64,000 nt of DNA from Thunnus maccoyii (lineage: Eukaryota; Chordata; Actinopteri; Scombriformes; Scombridae), in the NCBI RefSeq assembly GCF_910596095.1, contig NC_056550.1, positions 12,150,501 to 12,214,500 on the forward strand, in the 5' to 3' direction. Positions 1 to 10,868 of this stretch are shown piece after piece. Position numbers and translations under genes: made by a program. Under the pieces are notes generated by a model. It had not been told where the DNA came from. It worked only from the letters and a program-made list of their open reading frames with translations, and did not search any database. Position 1 is the stretch's first letter. Every line of letters begins with the position of its first letter.

Positions 1-20
1 CTTCAGCTTCACCATAAACC

Positions 21-438
21 ATGTTCTCTGTAGCTCTGCTGCTGCTGTTGGCAGCTGGATCCTGTGAGTCTCTCTGGATTTGTCATAGTCAGCAGTTCTT
101 CTTTTGCAGTGTAACTTGATCATTTGTAACAAAACATTTTCTTCTTTTAACAGGTGTGAAGTGTGAACAGTTGACACAGCCAGCCTCAGTGACTGTGCAG
201 CCAGGTCAACGCCTGACCATCACCTGTCAGGTCTCTTATTCTCTTAGCAGATATTACACAGCTTGGATCAGACAGCCTGCAGGGAAACAACTGGAGTGGA
301 TGAGTTCTGACACAGATGTCAAAGATTCACTAAAGAACAAGTTCAGTGTCAACTTAGACTCTTCCAGCAACACAGTGACTCTAAACGGACAGAATCTACA
401 GCCTGAAGACACTGCTGTGTATTACTGTGCCAGAGACC
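21..438 (+). CDS. ighv: IGHV segment, family B, apparently functional
   Basis: Leader exon 21-63 encodes MFSVALLLLLAAGS and ends in phase 1 before a GTGAGT donor. The V exon is 154-438 after a CAG acceptor and starts CVKCEQLTQPAS. FR1 Cys lies in LTITCQV, FR2 is WIRQPAGKQLEWM, and FR3 ends [12 protein letters not shown]. The loop after FR2 is short (SSDTDVKD), typical of this family here. RSS: heptamer CACAATA 439-445, exact 23-bp spacer, consensus nonamer ACAAAAACC 469-477. The heptamer departs from CACAGTG at its last bases but keeps the essential CAC. The octamer promoter lies outside the window. Its close paralogue is at 11418, and the following segment at 1478 forms with it a repeated B-A unit. 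Confidence 0.9.
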
Positions 439-1389
439 CACAATAACACAAACCATCAGCAGACCTGAACAAAAACCTCTCAGGCAGCCACACATCCAAC
501 AGACACTTACAGTAGAGGACAGATGCAGCTGTGTTTCTGTCTTCTAGAGACATAAACAAGCAACACATGTACAGTACAAAAATCACCTGCTAAATGTAAA
601 CATCATATTTAGGACTGTGAGATTATGAAATAAAAAATACATTTAGAAGTTCAGTAATTAGTTACTCAGTACTTTAATCTTTCTCCCACCATTAAGGGCT
701 CTGCATTTTCAAAAATGCAAAATGAACCATAAAACAAATTCAACTACAGTAAGATGTGGTCTTTCTAAAGGCCTGCATCTGACAAAAAGTTAGTTTCTCT
801 ACAGTAACCTAAAGAGTTTTAATCAAGAGTTTAAAATCTAATCAGAGCAGCATTACTGTAACACCCTTTCAGTGAATTAACCATTTATATGGTGATACTG
901 ATGACCATATAATGCTCTCAGTATGTTTGGCCTTTTGCTCCTTGCCAGACAGACGGATGAATATCAGAATATTTAAAGGCCCATATTGCTGTTTTTACCC
1001 CTGCATATACTTAACATTAGTGCCTATTATTTCATTAATTAAATTATCTGCTTGTGTAAGTACAGTATGAAAATAATTTTTGTTTGGATGATAATACAGT
1101 TGTGAACAGTTTGCAGTGTATTTTAGGAAACCCTGCATCTGTTAATTCAGAGTTGGCAACAAAATCTTGCAACATTTTTTCTGTTATGTATGTGCCTGGT
1201 TGATTTTTCTGTTGTGTTTGTGCTTCTAATTATTATTACTTTTATTTTCAGATCAAAAGTCTGATTTCAAAAGACATCATGCATGAATCATAGCGCATTT
1301 GGCTGAAAGCACAAATATAGTTTATACTGTAATTTTAACAGCCAACCAAAATGCTGGCCAAGTCCAGTCTAGTTGTTTCCTCCCTGTGA

Positions 1390-1407
1390 GGAGGAGTCAA
1401 TGCAAAA
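1390..1407 (+). promoter_or_regulatory. Family A IGHV promoter: octamer with adjoining dyad
   Basis: This is the example for all family A genes. TCCTCC, a 6-nt loop CTGTGA and GGAGGA are followed by GTCA and the octamer variant ATGCAAAA, about 75 bp before the leader ATG. The octamer is the Oct-binding element known from immunoglobulin V promoters; its last base here is A, not T. The same block recurs before 5762, 12851, 20543, 23891, 28729, 31386, 38968, 50376, 57890, 60342 and 62917. Confidence 0.75.
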
Positions 1408-1477
1408 CTTTGATGTCTTCCACCTCTACTTATCTGACTTATCTGGATGACAGAGAACAGTGGACACACAGTTTAAC

Positions 1478-1921
1478 ATGATGGACTATAGGACAGGACT
1501 GTTGCTTTTAACTATCTGCTGGGCAGGTGAAGATCTTCACTGATCTTGAGTTGAAGACATCATAAGAAAGTTTAAAACTTACAGCAAATAACTGTTTCCT
1601 TTTTTGTCTTGACAGGTGTTGATGGTCAGACTCTGACAGAATCTGAACCAATAGTTAAAAAGCCTGGAGAATCCCACAAACTGACCTGTACAACATCTGG
1701 ATTCACATTCAGTAGCTACAACATGAACTGGGTCAGACAGGCTCCTGGAAAAGGACTGGAGTGGATTGCTTATATCAGTAGCAGTGGTAGTAGCAAATAC
1801 TATTCTCAGTCAGTTCAAGGCCGGTTCACCATCTCCAGAGACAACAGCAGACAGCAGCTCTATCTGCAGATGAACAGTCTGAAGACTGAAGATTCTGATG
1901 TTTATTATTGTGCTCGAGACT
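1478..1921 (+). CDS. ighv: IGHV segment, family A, apparently functional
   Basis: Leader 1478-1526 ([17 protein letters not shown], two in-frame ATGs) has a GTGAAG donor. V exon 1616-1921 begins [12 protein letters not shown], with [26 protein letters not shown]2 ISSSGSSK and FR3 [22 protein letters not shown]3 ends [11 protein letters not shown]: Asp replaces the Ala found in every sibling (codon 1897-1899). RSS: CACAGTG 1922-1928, 23-bp spacer, nonamer ACAAAATCC 1952-1960. The promoter has an octamer variant ATGCAAAA at 1400-1407, preceded by a TCCTCC/GGAGGA dyad. The germline reading frame stops inside the RSS, as expected for an unrearranged V. Confidence 0.92.
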
Positions 1922-1960
1922 CACAGTGACTGGAGTTGGTTGAGCAGCTGTACAAAATCC

Positions 1961-3270
1961 TACAGTACTCATCATCTCTGGGCTGATAAACTACTTTGCA
2001 TGATTAATTTTTATATGTTCATTCTTTTTCATGTACAAAATGTATTTCATTTCACAGTTCACACTTTAATAAGGTGCTGAATCATGAAAATGAGATATTA
2101 GGTATTTGTGTGGAACATTCTGATATATTGGAGGTTTAATTTAGACAAGTAAATAAACAAGGATTAATAACATGATGAGTTTTCAAAATATCCAAAGCCA
2201 ATAAAACATAAATAAATAATAAAGTAGATCAAACAAAGAAAACTAGTCCTTTAAATATATCTTTCAACAATGCATCTTCTGCTTTTCTGTGTTCGCTGTC
2301 ATGTTGGCACTTAAGTGAATATTTTGGGTAACTAAGGAAAAGTAAAAAGTAAACAATTAAAAAAAAAAAAAAAAGAAAGAAAAGAAAATCCAAACTTGAG
2401 AGGGAACATAAGGATCAACTGGCTATAACAGTTTTCCCAGCAATGTTCACATACAGGAGGATCCATTAGTCCCCCATTACCTCACATGATTAATGTCCTC
2501 AGTTCAAGTAGTTCAAGAAGACGACAATGATGAAAGAAATTTCCTTCACACCAAAAGATCTTTTTGGAGCCAGTGATATTTTAATTGGGTTTTAAAAGTA
2601 GTTTAGTTTAAGTTGAAAAGTTTTAATTATCTTCTTACCTAAAGCAACTAACTATGTTTTAATATGAATTTCAGTATCTGAGCAGCTCTCTAGAGACTCC
2701 AAGTTTCACTGAATATCTGTGGCTTCAAACATCTGCAACACTGAAGCCAATTAAAGTATTTTATGTGAAACTCCAAACCTCCACACAGCTGGAGAAAACT
2801 CATAATGTTACATGATTTTGTTGTCACTTCACTTTCTGTTGGCAAATGATGAATTTAAGTATACAAGTAAAGAAACAAATACAGTAATTTTAAATTAAAA
2901 GTAGATAAAAATATCTTGTCGGACTATTTTTAATTCACAGTTCATTCACAGTAGAGTCACCAAAGACATATTTTCAAAACATTTTGTTAATGTTTTCATC
3001 CATTATTACACAAATTAAATTATTGTATCTTATCCTTGAAACACTCAGTATTAGAATAAACTTAATTTGTCTACATTAATACATTAATAGAGGGTAAATT
3101 ATTTTAAATGTCATGTCAAACAAAATCATTGCACCATTCACAAGTTCACTAAATTAACCATATATCATGTTTAAGTACATATTCAGTCTGAAAACTCGAG
3201 AAAGAAGAAAGACTGAACCTTTCACCTCAAAGTGATAAATAGAAGTAACAAGAAATAGATAATAGTTTAT
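1961..3270. other. Intergenic AT-rich flank, duplicated elsewhere
   Basis: No gene is visible. The stretch is AT-rich with a poly-A run near 2359-2374. The same sequence recurs at about 35,360-36,540 (with a deletion of roughly 130 bp) and 60,830-61,574, so it belongs to a segmental duplication unit. Confidence 0.7.
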
Positions 3271-3361
3271 TCAACAATATGCACATAAATGTCACTCATA
3301 AGGAAGTGTGTGTCAGTGAGAGGACAGAAGAGCTCACATCAGTTCAGCTTCAACATCAACC

Positions 3362-3522
3362 ATGTTCTCTGCAGCACTGATGTTGCTGCTGGCAGCTGGA
3401 TCCTGTGAGGAGCTTTCAGTGGATTCACACTAATAAACACAGTAGAAATAATGTTGAGATAATGTTAATTTCTCTTGCCACAGTTGTGAAATTTCATCCA
3501 GACTTTAGTGTTGTATTTTCAG
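3362..3522 (+). pseudogene. Orphan family C IGHV leader with degenerate V start
   Basis: Leader exon 3362-3404 is intact (MFSAALMLLLAAGS, donor GTGAGG). Only about 40 bp after the acceptor (3484-3522) resembles the start of a family C V exon, and no framework or RSS follows. The octamer position upstream reads ATGCACAT (about 3279-3286), a mutated form of the ATGCAAAT seen before the 7826 gene. An almost identical relic is at 36613. Confidence 0.75.
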
Positions 3523-4086
3523 TTGATAACTCATGTAAGTACAGTTTAAAAATCACCTTGTATGCTTCAACAAGGACTATTGATTTTATATTATTACTAT
3601 TATTTAATATTTATCAGAATGTCATGTTGATTATTTTTGTGCAAAGGTTTTTTGTGTTATAAAAATGCAGCTTTGAGCAAACAATTTCTAGTTTGTTTTG
3701 GAAAACTCTCTGACATCCATTCATTCAGAGTTGGCTGTAAAATGTTGCAAATCGTTACTGAAATGTTTGTGCCTGATTGATTCTTCTGTTGCCTACCGTC
3801 CATTTGCTTGTAGCTTGAAGTTTTGGGAATCTAAAATCATGAGAGTGAAAAATAACATTGCACTTCTTAAAAATACCACAGGGGGGCAGTCACTATCAAG
3901 TTTCTCTCTCATCTGTCACTGGTCCACTTTTCTCACTGATCTGAAATGAATGATGAACTGACCTAGAAATGTTTGTGCCTGACTGATTCTTCTGTTGTGT
4001 CCAACACTGCTCTTCTCCTCACTGAATTTTAGTCTTTGTGTCTCTTACCTTTTAGCACTGTGTCTCCAAACCTCAGACTGGTAAAA

Positions 4087-4094
4087 ATGCAAAT
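4087..4094 (+). promoter_or_regulatory. Octamer of family D IGHV promoter
   Basis: Perfect ATGCAAAT lies 94 bp upstream of the leader ATG, with a TATA-like ATATATCC about 45 bp downstream of it. The same arrangement is at 37339-37346. It is missing before the family D leaders at 14005 and 59277. Confidence 0.75.
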
Positions 4095-4187
4095 TCAGTC
4101 ACTGTCACCCAATCTCCACCCATTCTGCCTGCACAATATATCCTTCACATCAGCCTTTGCAGTTGCAGACTCAGCCAACGTCCCACC

Positions 4188-4617
4188 ATGACAGTTGTAC
4201 AAAGCTTCTTCCTCTTGGCTCTCATTTCAGGTGAGTGAAGTCAGTATCCAGCAGAAGAAGAGAAAGGGAGCTTTGGATGACTGCTGGCTTCCTGTCATCT
4301 AAACTCTGTGTCTGTTTCAGCTGCTCAGGGTCAATCCCTCACCTCCTCAGAGCCAGTGGTCAACAGACCTGGAGAGTCAGTCACTCTGTCCTGTAAAGTG
4401 GAAGGACTTTCTCTAGCTTGGCTGCACTGGATTCGTCAGAAATCAGGGAAAGGACTGGAATGGATCGGACGCATTGATAGCGGAACTGGCACAATATTTG
4501 CCTAAAGTCTCCAAGGCAAATTTTCCATCACTAAAGATACTTCCAGAAATGTTGTGTACTTGGAGGTGAAGAGTCTGAAACCAGAAGATTCTGCTGTTTA
4601 TTACTGCGCGCGAGAGC
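4188..4617 (+). pseudogene. IGHV pseudogene, family D, one in-frame stop
   Basis: Leader 4188-4230 encodes MTVVQSFFLLALIS. V exon 4321-4617 starts [20 protein letters not shown] and has Cys in [20 protein letters not shown] and YYCARE. A TAA at 4503-4505 replaces the Gln codon (CAA in the paralogues) at the start of FR3; the rest of the frame is open. RSS: CACAGTG 4618-4624, 22-bp spacer, nonamer ACAAAAACT 4647-4655. Promoter, splice sites and RSS look usable, so it could still rearrange but not encode a chain. Confidence 0.9.
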
Positions 4618-5761
4618 CACAGTGACACAGGAGCCTACAAAGCTGTACAAAAACTGAAAAACACTAAACACTGTATAAGAAGCACTGAAGCATGTCAGGG
4701 CTTTGAAACAAATTTCCTTTTGAATGATGGCCAACAGTTAACAATGAAACACATTTCATCAATACAAAATAATTTGTCATTGTGTTGAGACACTTTATCC
4801 TGAAACATTTAGTCATCTGATGGGAGCAGATCTTTAAATGTCTTTAAATATGTCAATATCTCAAAATAACACTAATACTAATACTCATTTTTCTACTTGT
4901 AGCTGACCAACAACTGAGAAAAACAAACACACAGCAGAAAAAAAAAAAAAAAATTATTTATATAGCCAAACAAAATGACAAATTATATAATTTCCTCAAA
5001 GGACTTTTCAGTCTGTACAGCATACAACATTCATCCCTAAACCCTCAGTTTCAATAAGGAATTTCCTCAAACCAAAATATTACAAAAACAGTGTTGCATG
5101 AAGTAGTGCGACAAAAGCAACATAAAAAAGCAACTCACAACAGATTGATTTCATAATTGGTCATGATCACAGTGACTTCAGTGGTATCTGATACTCCTTC
5201 CATGTTCATTCCTTTAATTATCATTTATATCAGTTAATATCACTCATTGCCATCTTTGCTCAGTCACAGCTGCCTTCACTGCCCTTTGCCTTTCATGTAC
5301 TGTATGTACACTGAAATGTTCCTGTATATAATCACATTTTAATATGTATTGTGCAGTCCTCTGATGTTTCTGCTACTGACAGTAATTGTAGTAGGATATT
5401 CCTTAATAATTATCTGTTAACATTTTCTTTTCTGTTAATATGAAATGCAACAAATGTGAATTGGTAGAAGTTTGCTTGGAGTTTAATAGTTAAACAGCCT
5501 CTGTGAATCCACTGATGAGCTTGGAATAGTATATGTGTTGGATTGCACATCTCACACATTATATAATATGCTTTATTAAGGGAAATATTGATGTTACACA
5601 AATAAGATCAGTAATTCCCGCGTTTCAAAAACTGAGAGTAAATTGCAATCCAGTTGTTTCCTCCCTGTGAGGAGGAGTCAATGCAAAACTTTAGAAGTCT
5701 TCCACCTCTACTTATCTGACTGCGGAGAGGATGACAGAGAACAGTGGACACACAGTTTAAC

Positions 5762-6201
5762 ATGAAGGACTATAGGACAGGACTGCTGCTTTTAACTATC
5801 TGCTGGGCAGGTGAAGATCTTCACATATCTTTATTTGACATATTTACATTTGTATTAACAACTTGATGCATGTTAGGCTCTTTTTTCTGTCTTGGCAGGT
5901 GTTGAAGGTCAGACTCTGACAGAATCTGGACCAGCAGTTAAAAAGCCTGGAGAATCCCACAAACTGACCTGCACAACATCTGGATTCACATTCAGCAGCT
6001 ACTGGATGCATTGGGTCAGACAGGCTCCTGGAAAAGGACTGGAGTGGATTGCTGCTGATGGTGGTGGTAGTAGCAAATACTACTCTCAGTCAGTTCAAGG
6101 CCGGTTCACCATCTCCAGAGACAACAGCAGACAGCAGCTGTATCTGCAGATGAACAGTCTGAAGACTGAAGATTCTGCTGTTTATTATTGTGCTCGAGAC
6201 T
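5762..6201 (+). CDS. ighv: IGHV segment, family A, apparently functional
   Basis: Leader 5762-5810 reads [17 protein letters not shown] (second codon AAG). V exon 5899-6201 begins [20 protein letters not shown], then [28 protein letters not shown]2 (ADGGGSSK) is one residue shorter than in most siblings. FR3 is standard, ending [21 protein letters not shown] 6202-6208, 23-bp spacer, nonamer ACAAAATCC 6232-6240. Octamer variant ATGCAAAA at 5681-5688 with the upstream dyad. Confidence 0.93.
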
Positions 6202-6240
6202 CACAGTGACTGGAGTTGGTTGAGCAGCTGTACAAAATCC

Positions 6241-7731
6241 TACAATAGTTCTCCTTACTAGGATGATAGATCACAACAACTATCTCATATGATTAATGTC
6301 TTCAGTTTAAGTAGTTCAAGAAAATTTTGTAAGTCCTCTACTCCTATTCATCTTTGGAGAACAATGTGATATTTTTTGGGCCTTAAAGATACATTTTACA
6401 AGAGAAAAAAATATTTCTAATAAGAGAAGTATATCGCTTGGATATGTAAATCATATTAATAGACAGAACTGTCTTCCTTATTACCAAAGAGCTTAAATTA
6501 AGATGTCTGACACTCAAGAGATTACGATCAGTTACAGTTTCTGGACTCAGTATTTGAACAAGACAGAAAAGTTTTTTTTTTTTTTTTTTTCCCCCTTTAT
6601 TTAGTGCAGAGTGTGAATAACACAAATTGAGTGCAGGACAAGTGATTAACATGAACCAGGGTGAGAGACAGAGTTTTATTTTATTTTATTTTATTTTTTT
6701 ATTTTTATATTTTTATATTTTAAGTGTGTTTTACACCCTTAGCTTAAAAGATAAGATGATCACTGAATTAAAACATTAGTTGTGCAGTTAAATGTTTTGT
6801 CTAAATGTTTAACCTGAGAGTTAATTGTTAACAGTCTGATTATTTCACCTTTTCTCAGTTTGCAGAATTAATATGAAATCAAAGCTTCAATACTCACTGA
6901 ATATAAAACAGGATGTTTAGTATGGTATCAATGAAGTTTCAAACTACTTCAGCAACAACATTAAACTGTTAACACTGTCAGTTTATCTCACAGACACCCC
7001 ACTAAAGATTGTTTTAAATTAATATAATTATCTTTTTTAATTAACTTTTAAGGAAAACAAATAGTTTTATGCAGATCATCACACAGGTTTCAGTTCCTGA
7101 ACCTCTGTTCAGAGTCTCCAAGTTTGTTTGGGCTACATGTCTGTGACTTCAAACATCTGCAAAAACTGAAAACATTCAAACTTTTGTATTCAAAGCTCCA
7201 AACCTCCATCTAACCAGAACAAACTCAAGTCTTCATGCTATTTGAGTATTTCCCCTGTCACTTCACTGCAGTAATTAAATAGATATATACTGTACATACA
7301 GACACTCAGTAAAATATTTGTCGATTGTTGACACTTATTTTTCTTTACTTTAAAATATATTTAAAATATATATATTTTAATCTTTCTTTCTCTTTCTTCT
7401 TCTTTTCCTTTCTCACAAAGATTTAGAAAATATGAAATAAAATACAACAAAAATTACAACTAAAATAGTAAAATCTTGGTTGTAAAAAAACTCTATCAGA
7501 GAAAATTCACATTAATTTGAAGTATTGTCAAAATCTTTATATGATTTTTAAAAATTAAAATGATAAATTAACTCAGGTCTATATAAATGTTCTTTATAAC
7601 AATGTAATTCAACAATAACTTTATTTGATTCAATTATTTCTTTCTACTTCAGTCTGGATTTGAGATGAAAAGCTGATCTTTTCATCTCAACAGAACCTAT
7701 TTAAATAAAATGTAATAAATCATTGAACAAT
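6241..7731. other. Intergenic AT-rich flank with simple repeats
   Basis: No gene is seen. It contains a poly-T run near 6571-6590 and TTTTA repeats near 6672-6720. The flank recurs at 21,023-22,673, 31,851-33,219 and 39,451-41,229, each between a family A gene and the next family C-type promoter (at 22,674 now fused to a family B leader). Confidence 0.65.
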
Positions 7732-7739
7732 ATGCAAAT
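7732..7739 (+). promoter_or_regulatory. Octamer of family C IGHV promoter
   Basis: Perfect ATGCAAAT, 94 bp before the leader ATG, followed by a GT-rich tract and a conserved GTGAGAGGACAGAAGAGCTC block. The same layout occurs at 33220-33227, and at 22674-22681 and 55832-55839 without its own V gene. Confidence 0.75.
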
Positions 7740-7825
7740 AAATGTTATTCATAAGGAAGTGAAGTGTGTGTGTGTGTCAGTGAGAGGACAGAAGAGCTCA
7801 CATCAGTTCAGCTTCAACATCAACC

Positions 7826-8274
7826 ATGTTCTCTGCAGCTCTGATGCTGCTGCTGGCAGCTGGATCCTGTGAGGAGCTTTCAGTGGATTCACACTAATAA
7901 ACACATTAGAAACACTGAATAGTCAGATGAATGATGGAGATAATGTTGATTTCTCTTTCCACAGGTGTGTACAGTATTGATCTCATCCAGCCAGACTCAA
8001 TGGTTGTGCAGCCTGGACAGTCTTTGACCATCACCTGTCAGGTCTCTGGTTATTCTCTGACTGATAGCAGCTATGCAACAGGTTGGATCAGACAGTGTGA
8101 AGGAAAACCAATGGACTGGATTATACATCGGTGGGGAGGAGGTGACTTTTATCAAAATAATGCTCTGAAGAATAAGTTTCTTTATTACACACACACCTCT
8201 AATAGTTCAGTGACATTAAAGGGACTGAATCTGCAGTCTGAGGACGCAGCTGTTTATTACTGTGTACGTCACCC
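7826..8274 (+). CDS. ighv: IGHV segment, family C, apparently intact
   Basis: Leader 7826-7868 encodes MFSAALMLLLAAGS with donor GTGAGG. V exon 7965-8274 starts CVYSIDLIQPDSMVVQPGQS, with LTITCQVSGYSLTDSSYATGWIRQ. FR2 continues CEGKPMDWI, so the Arg of its paralogue (QREGKP) is Cys here, an extra unpaired cysteine. FR3 is unusual (KNKFLYYTHTSNSSVTLKGL) and ends EDAAVYYCVRHP. RSS: CACAGTG 8275-8281, 23-bp spacer, nonamer ACAAATACC 8305-8313. This is the only family C copy here with a full open reading frame. Confidence 0.85.
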
Positions 8275-8821
8275 CACAGTGATACAAATCACCAACAGAC
8301 CTGCACAAATACCCAGAGACTCATGTGACTGAAACACACACACAAACATGTTTTAAATATGAACATTAATAAAGACAGTGCTCTCTGCTTAGTTGATAAC
8401 AATTTGTATTTGTGGAATTCACAGAACCTCTATATCTTTGAAGGCAGAAACAAATAGGGTGCAGATTTCCTTTTTTATTTGGCTAAACTGAAATAAAGTA
8501 ATTTGCTACATCATGAAATAAAGATTGTCGATGTTGAAAAAAAAAAGTTTTGTTCACCTTCTCCACCAGGTCAGATATTAGCTAGCAGGGATTTGATATT
8601 TTACATTTTCCTCTGTTGTTGTAGATACTCTACTTATGAAAATGTATCTGTGTTGAATATTTCCTTTTTAAACCTGTAGAGGGAGGTCTATGCAAACTCT
8701 TCCTTATAAAAATACAGCAATAGCAACTGTCATATAATTTGGAGCAGAACAACTGGAAGAGTTTTCTACATTGTTAAAACACTCTGATCAGAAAGAACTG
8801 AAGCACAGTGTTTATTACAGA

Positions 8822-9241
8822 ATAAAAAACACAATGGTCTGGATTTTATTGTTTGTAGTTACTATTCATGATAAGAAAACTAATTCTTTTACTACATTTT
8901 TAAATGTTCAACGTGTGATTTTCAAGTTTGATGGATGATGATCTTCATTTCTTTGCTTACAGGAGTTCAGAGTGAGATCAAACTGGACCAGTCTCCCTCT
9001 GAGGTGAAAAGACCTGGAGAGACAGTGAAGATGTCATGTGTCATATCTGGTTATAGCCTGACAAGATACTATATTAACTAGATAAGAAAGAGACCAGGTA
9101 AAGCTCTGGAGTGGATTGGGAGGATGAACACACGTTCAAACTCTGCTAGCTATGTCAGCTCCTTTCAAAGCCGTTTCAGTACCTGGAGGTGAAGAGTCTG
9201 ACAGCAGAAGATTCTGATGTTTACTTCTATGCTCGAAGAGT
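8822..9241 (+). pseudogene. IGHV pseudogene, family E, multiple lesions
   Basis: The leader region 8822-8870 has ATA in place of the start codon (an in-frame ATG follows at 8834), and the donor GT is AT. V exon 8963-9241 starts [20 protein letters not shown]; the FR2 Trp codon is TAG, FR3 lacks 31 bp, and the second Cys codon is TAT. RSS: TACAGTG 9242-9248, 23-bp spacer, ACAAAAACC 9272-9280. The promoter still looks good, with octamer ATGCAAAC 8690-8697 and TATAAA 8705-8710. It shares the 31-bp FR3 deletion with 34358, so both descend from one already broken copy. Confidence 0.9.
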
Positions 9242-9280
9242 TACAGTGACTGAAGACAGTGAAGCAGCTGCACAAAAACC

Positions 9281-10390
9281 TCCACAGACACAACATTTGA
9301 CCAGAGATGAAGCAGTTTTCAAGTAGCAGTATATTGGTGACTAAAACAATAGAATATTCATATTATCTTCTTATCTGCTGCCAATTACGCTCACAAGGAG
9401 TAATGAGAAACTTGATAACAAAATAAATCATGTTTAAATTGATTTGATTAAACCATGCATGTTAATGTGTCTCATGTCTGAACATTAATTTAATAATAAT
9501 ACTTAGAAATACTTATGGACACATTTTACACACATTAAACTAAAACATGTCAACTAACCAAACACATTTTGAGAACCATTAATGGGGTTTTGAATGGGGA
9601 ATGAATGAATGAATGAATGTACAAATAATAATACTAAATAAGCATTTATTGCTTATTCCATAAGAGCCTCAGTAAAACCATGTCTCAGAGAAGACCACTG
9701 CTAAACAGTAAACAGCATTTGTGTAGTTAAATTACTTTTCTAACTATCTAAACTGAGATGTCAGAGTCTGAAGGCAGTTGATGAACATTTCTTAGTTTGG
9801 AGTGGGATTAAAACTACAGTACAATATACACAGAGAACTGCAAAGGCTGTGAACTAAGAGGATAAATGGATGTCAAAAGTGTTTTTCAGTTGTAAACACA
9901 CTTAACTGTCCACATTTTCCACTGTTTTGTTTACTTGTCTTAAATGTGATAGCAAAGATCACATTCATGTAAATTATTTGACCGATAAGCCCTCAGACAT
10001 TTTCTACCTAACTACAGCAAATATATATATATATATATACTTCTTTTTGCATGTCGTCATACAAGGTTTCAGTTCCTTAGTATTTAATTTCCTTTAGAGG
10101 CCCCAGGTTTCTCTGTATGTCTGTAGATTCAAACATCTGCAATATGCAAACACTAAAACCCATAAAAAGTTTGTATAAATCAGCTGCAGCAAACTCAAGC
10201 ATCGATACTATTTAGATTATTTTGCTTTCACATCTCTGGTGTTTGCAGTAACAAAATAAAATTAAATAAATCTCTTCATAAATATATGTAATTTTAGCAA
10301 AACAAATCTTTCTTAAATGTTTTAAATGAGTATTTCATAGTTGTCAAACATTATACATGAAGGGATTTGAAATACTAAGCCCACTGTTAA
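9281..10390. other. Intergenic stretch with microsatellites
   Basis: No gene is seen. It holds a GAAT tetranucleotide run near 9600-9619 and a TA run at about 10020-10039. An ATGCAAAC (10144-10151) followed by TATAAA near 10175 lies within flank sequence shared with other V genes and may be coincidental. Confidence 0.55.
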
Positions 10391-10391
10391 C

Positions 10392-10868
10392 ATGGCTTAC
10401 AGAAAGCGGACACTCTTGGTAGTTGTTCTGTTTGTTTTAACTGCTGTTGAAGGTCAGACCACAACAGAGTCTGAACCAGCAGTTAAACAACCTGAAGAAT
10501 CCCACAGACTCACCTGCACAACATCTGGGTTTGACTTTGGAAACTCAGTGTGGGTCAGACAGGCTCCTGGTAAAGGACTGGAGATGATCACTTTTATACA
10601 CACAGCTAGTTCCTCTATATATTACTCCCAGTCAGTCCAGGGTAGATTCACCATCTCCAGAGATGACTCCAGCAGTAAGCTCTATCTGCAGATGAACAGT
10701 CTGAAGACTGAAGACACAGCAGTTTATTACTGTATTACCGACAGTAATAAGAGAGTCATAGAAATATCACCTCCTCTATTTACCACCACCATTTATTACA
10801 ATGCTGACTTCAGTGAATATGGTTTTATTTTCAATTACACAAAATATGACATTAAATATACATTTTAA
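10392..10868 (+). CDS. Single-exon VH-like gene without leader intron or RSS (family A relative)
   Basis: One open frame of 158 residues. It begins with a plausible signal peptide ([21 protein letters not shown]) directly continuous with the V domain ([17 protein letters not shown]), so no leader intron is needed. V features are [23 protein letters not shown] (the second FR2 Trp is Met), [20 protein letters not shown] and EDTAVYYC. The heptamer region found in its nearest relative (28729) is deleted, and the frame runs on for about 45 residues of tail with no membrane segment. The normal acceptor AG reads TG, so the signal peptide may be chance translation of an old intron end. It is either a decayed V or a germline-joined V-domain gene; I favour decay but cannot exclude function. 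Confidence 0.6.
   Translation: MAYRKRTLLVVVLFVLTAVEGQTTTESEPAVKQPEESHRLTCTTSGFDFGNSVWVRQAPGKGLEMITFIHTASSSIYYSQSVQGRFTISRDDSSSKLYLQMNSLKTEDTAVYYCITDSNKRVIEISPPLFTTTIYYNADFSEYGFIFNYTKYDIKYTF

Noticed and set aside
3405-3949. Two open frames after the orphan leader, repeated at 36656-37200
   Set aside because: They recur only because the block is duplicated; no domain, and they overlap intron and relic V sequence.
10144-10180. Octamer-like ATGCAAAC plus TATAAA upstream of the intronless V
   Set aside because: The stretch aligns with a common V flank and lies over 200 bp from the start codon, so I do not call it a promoter.
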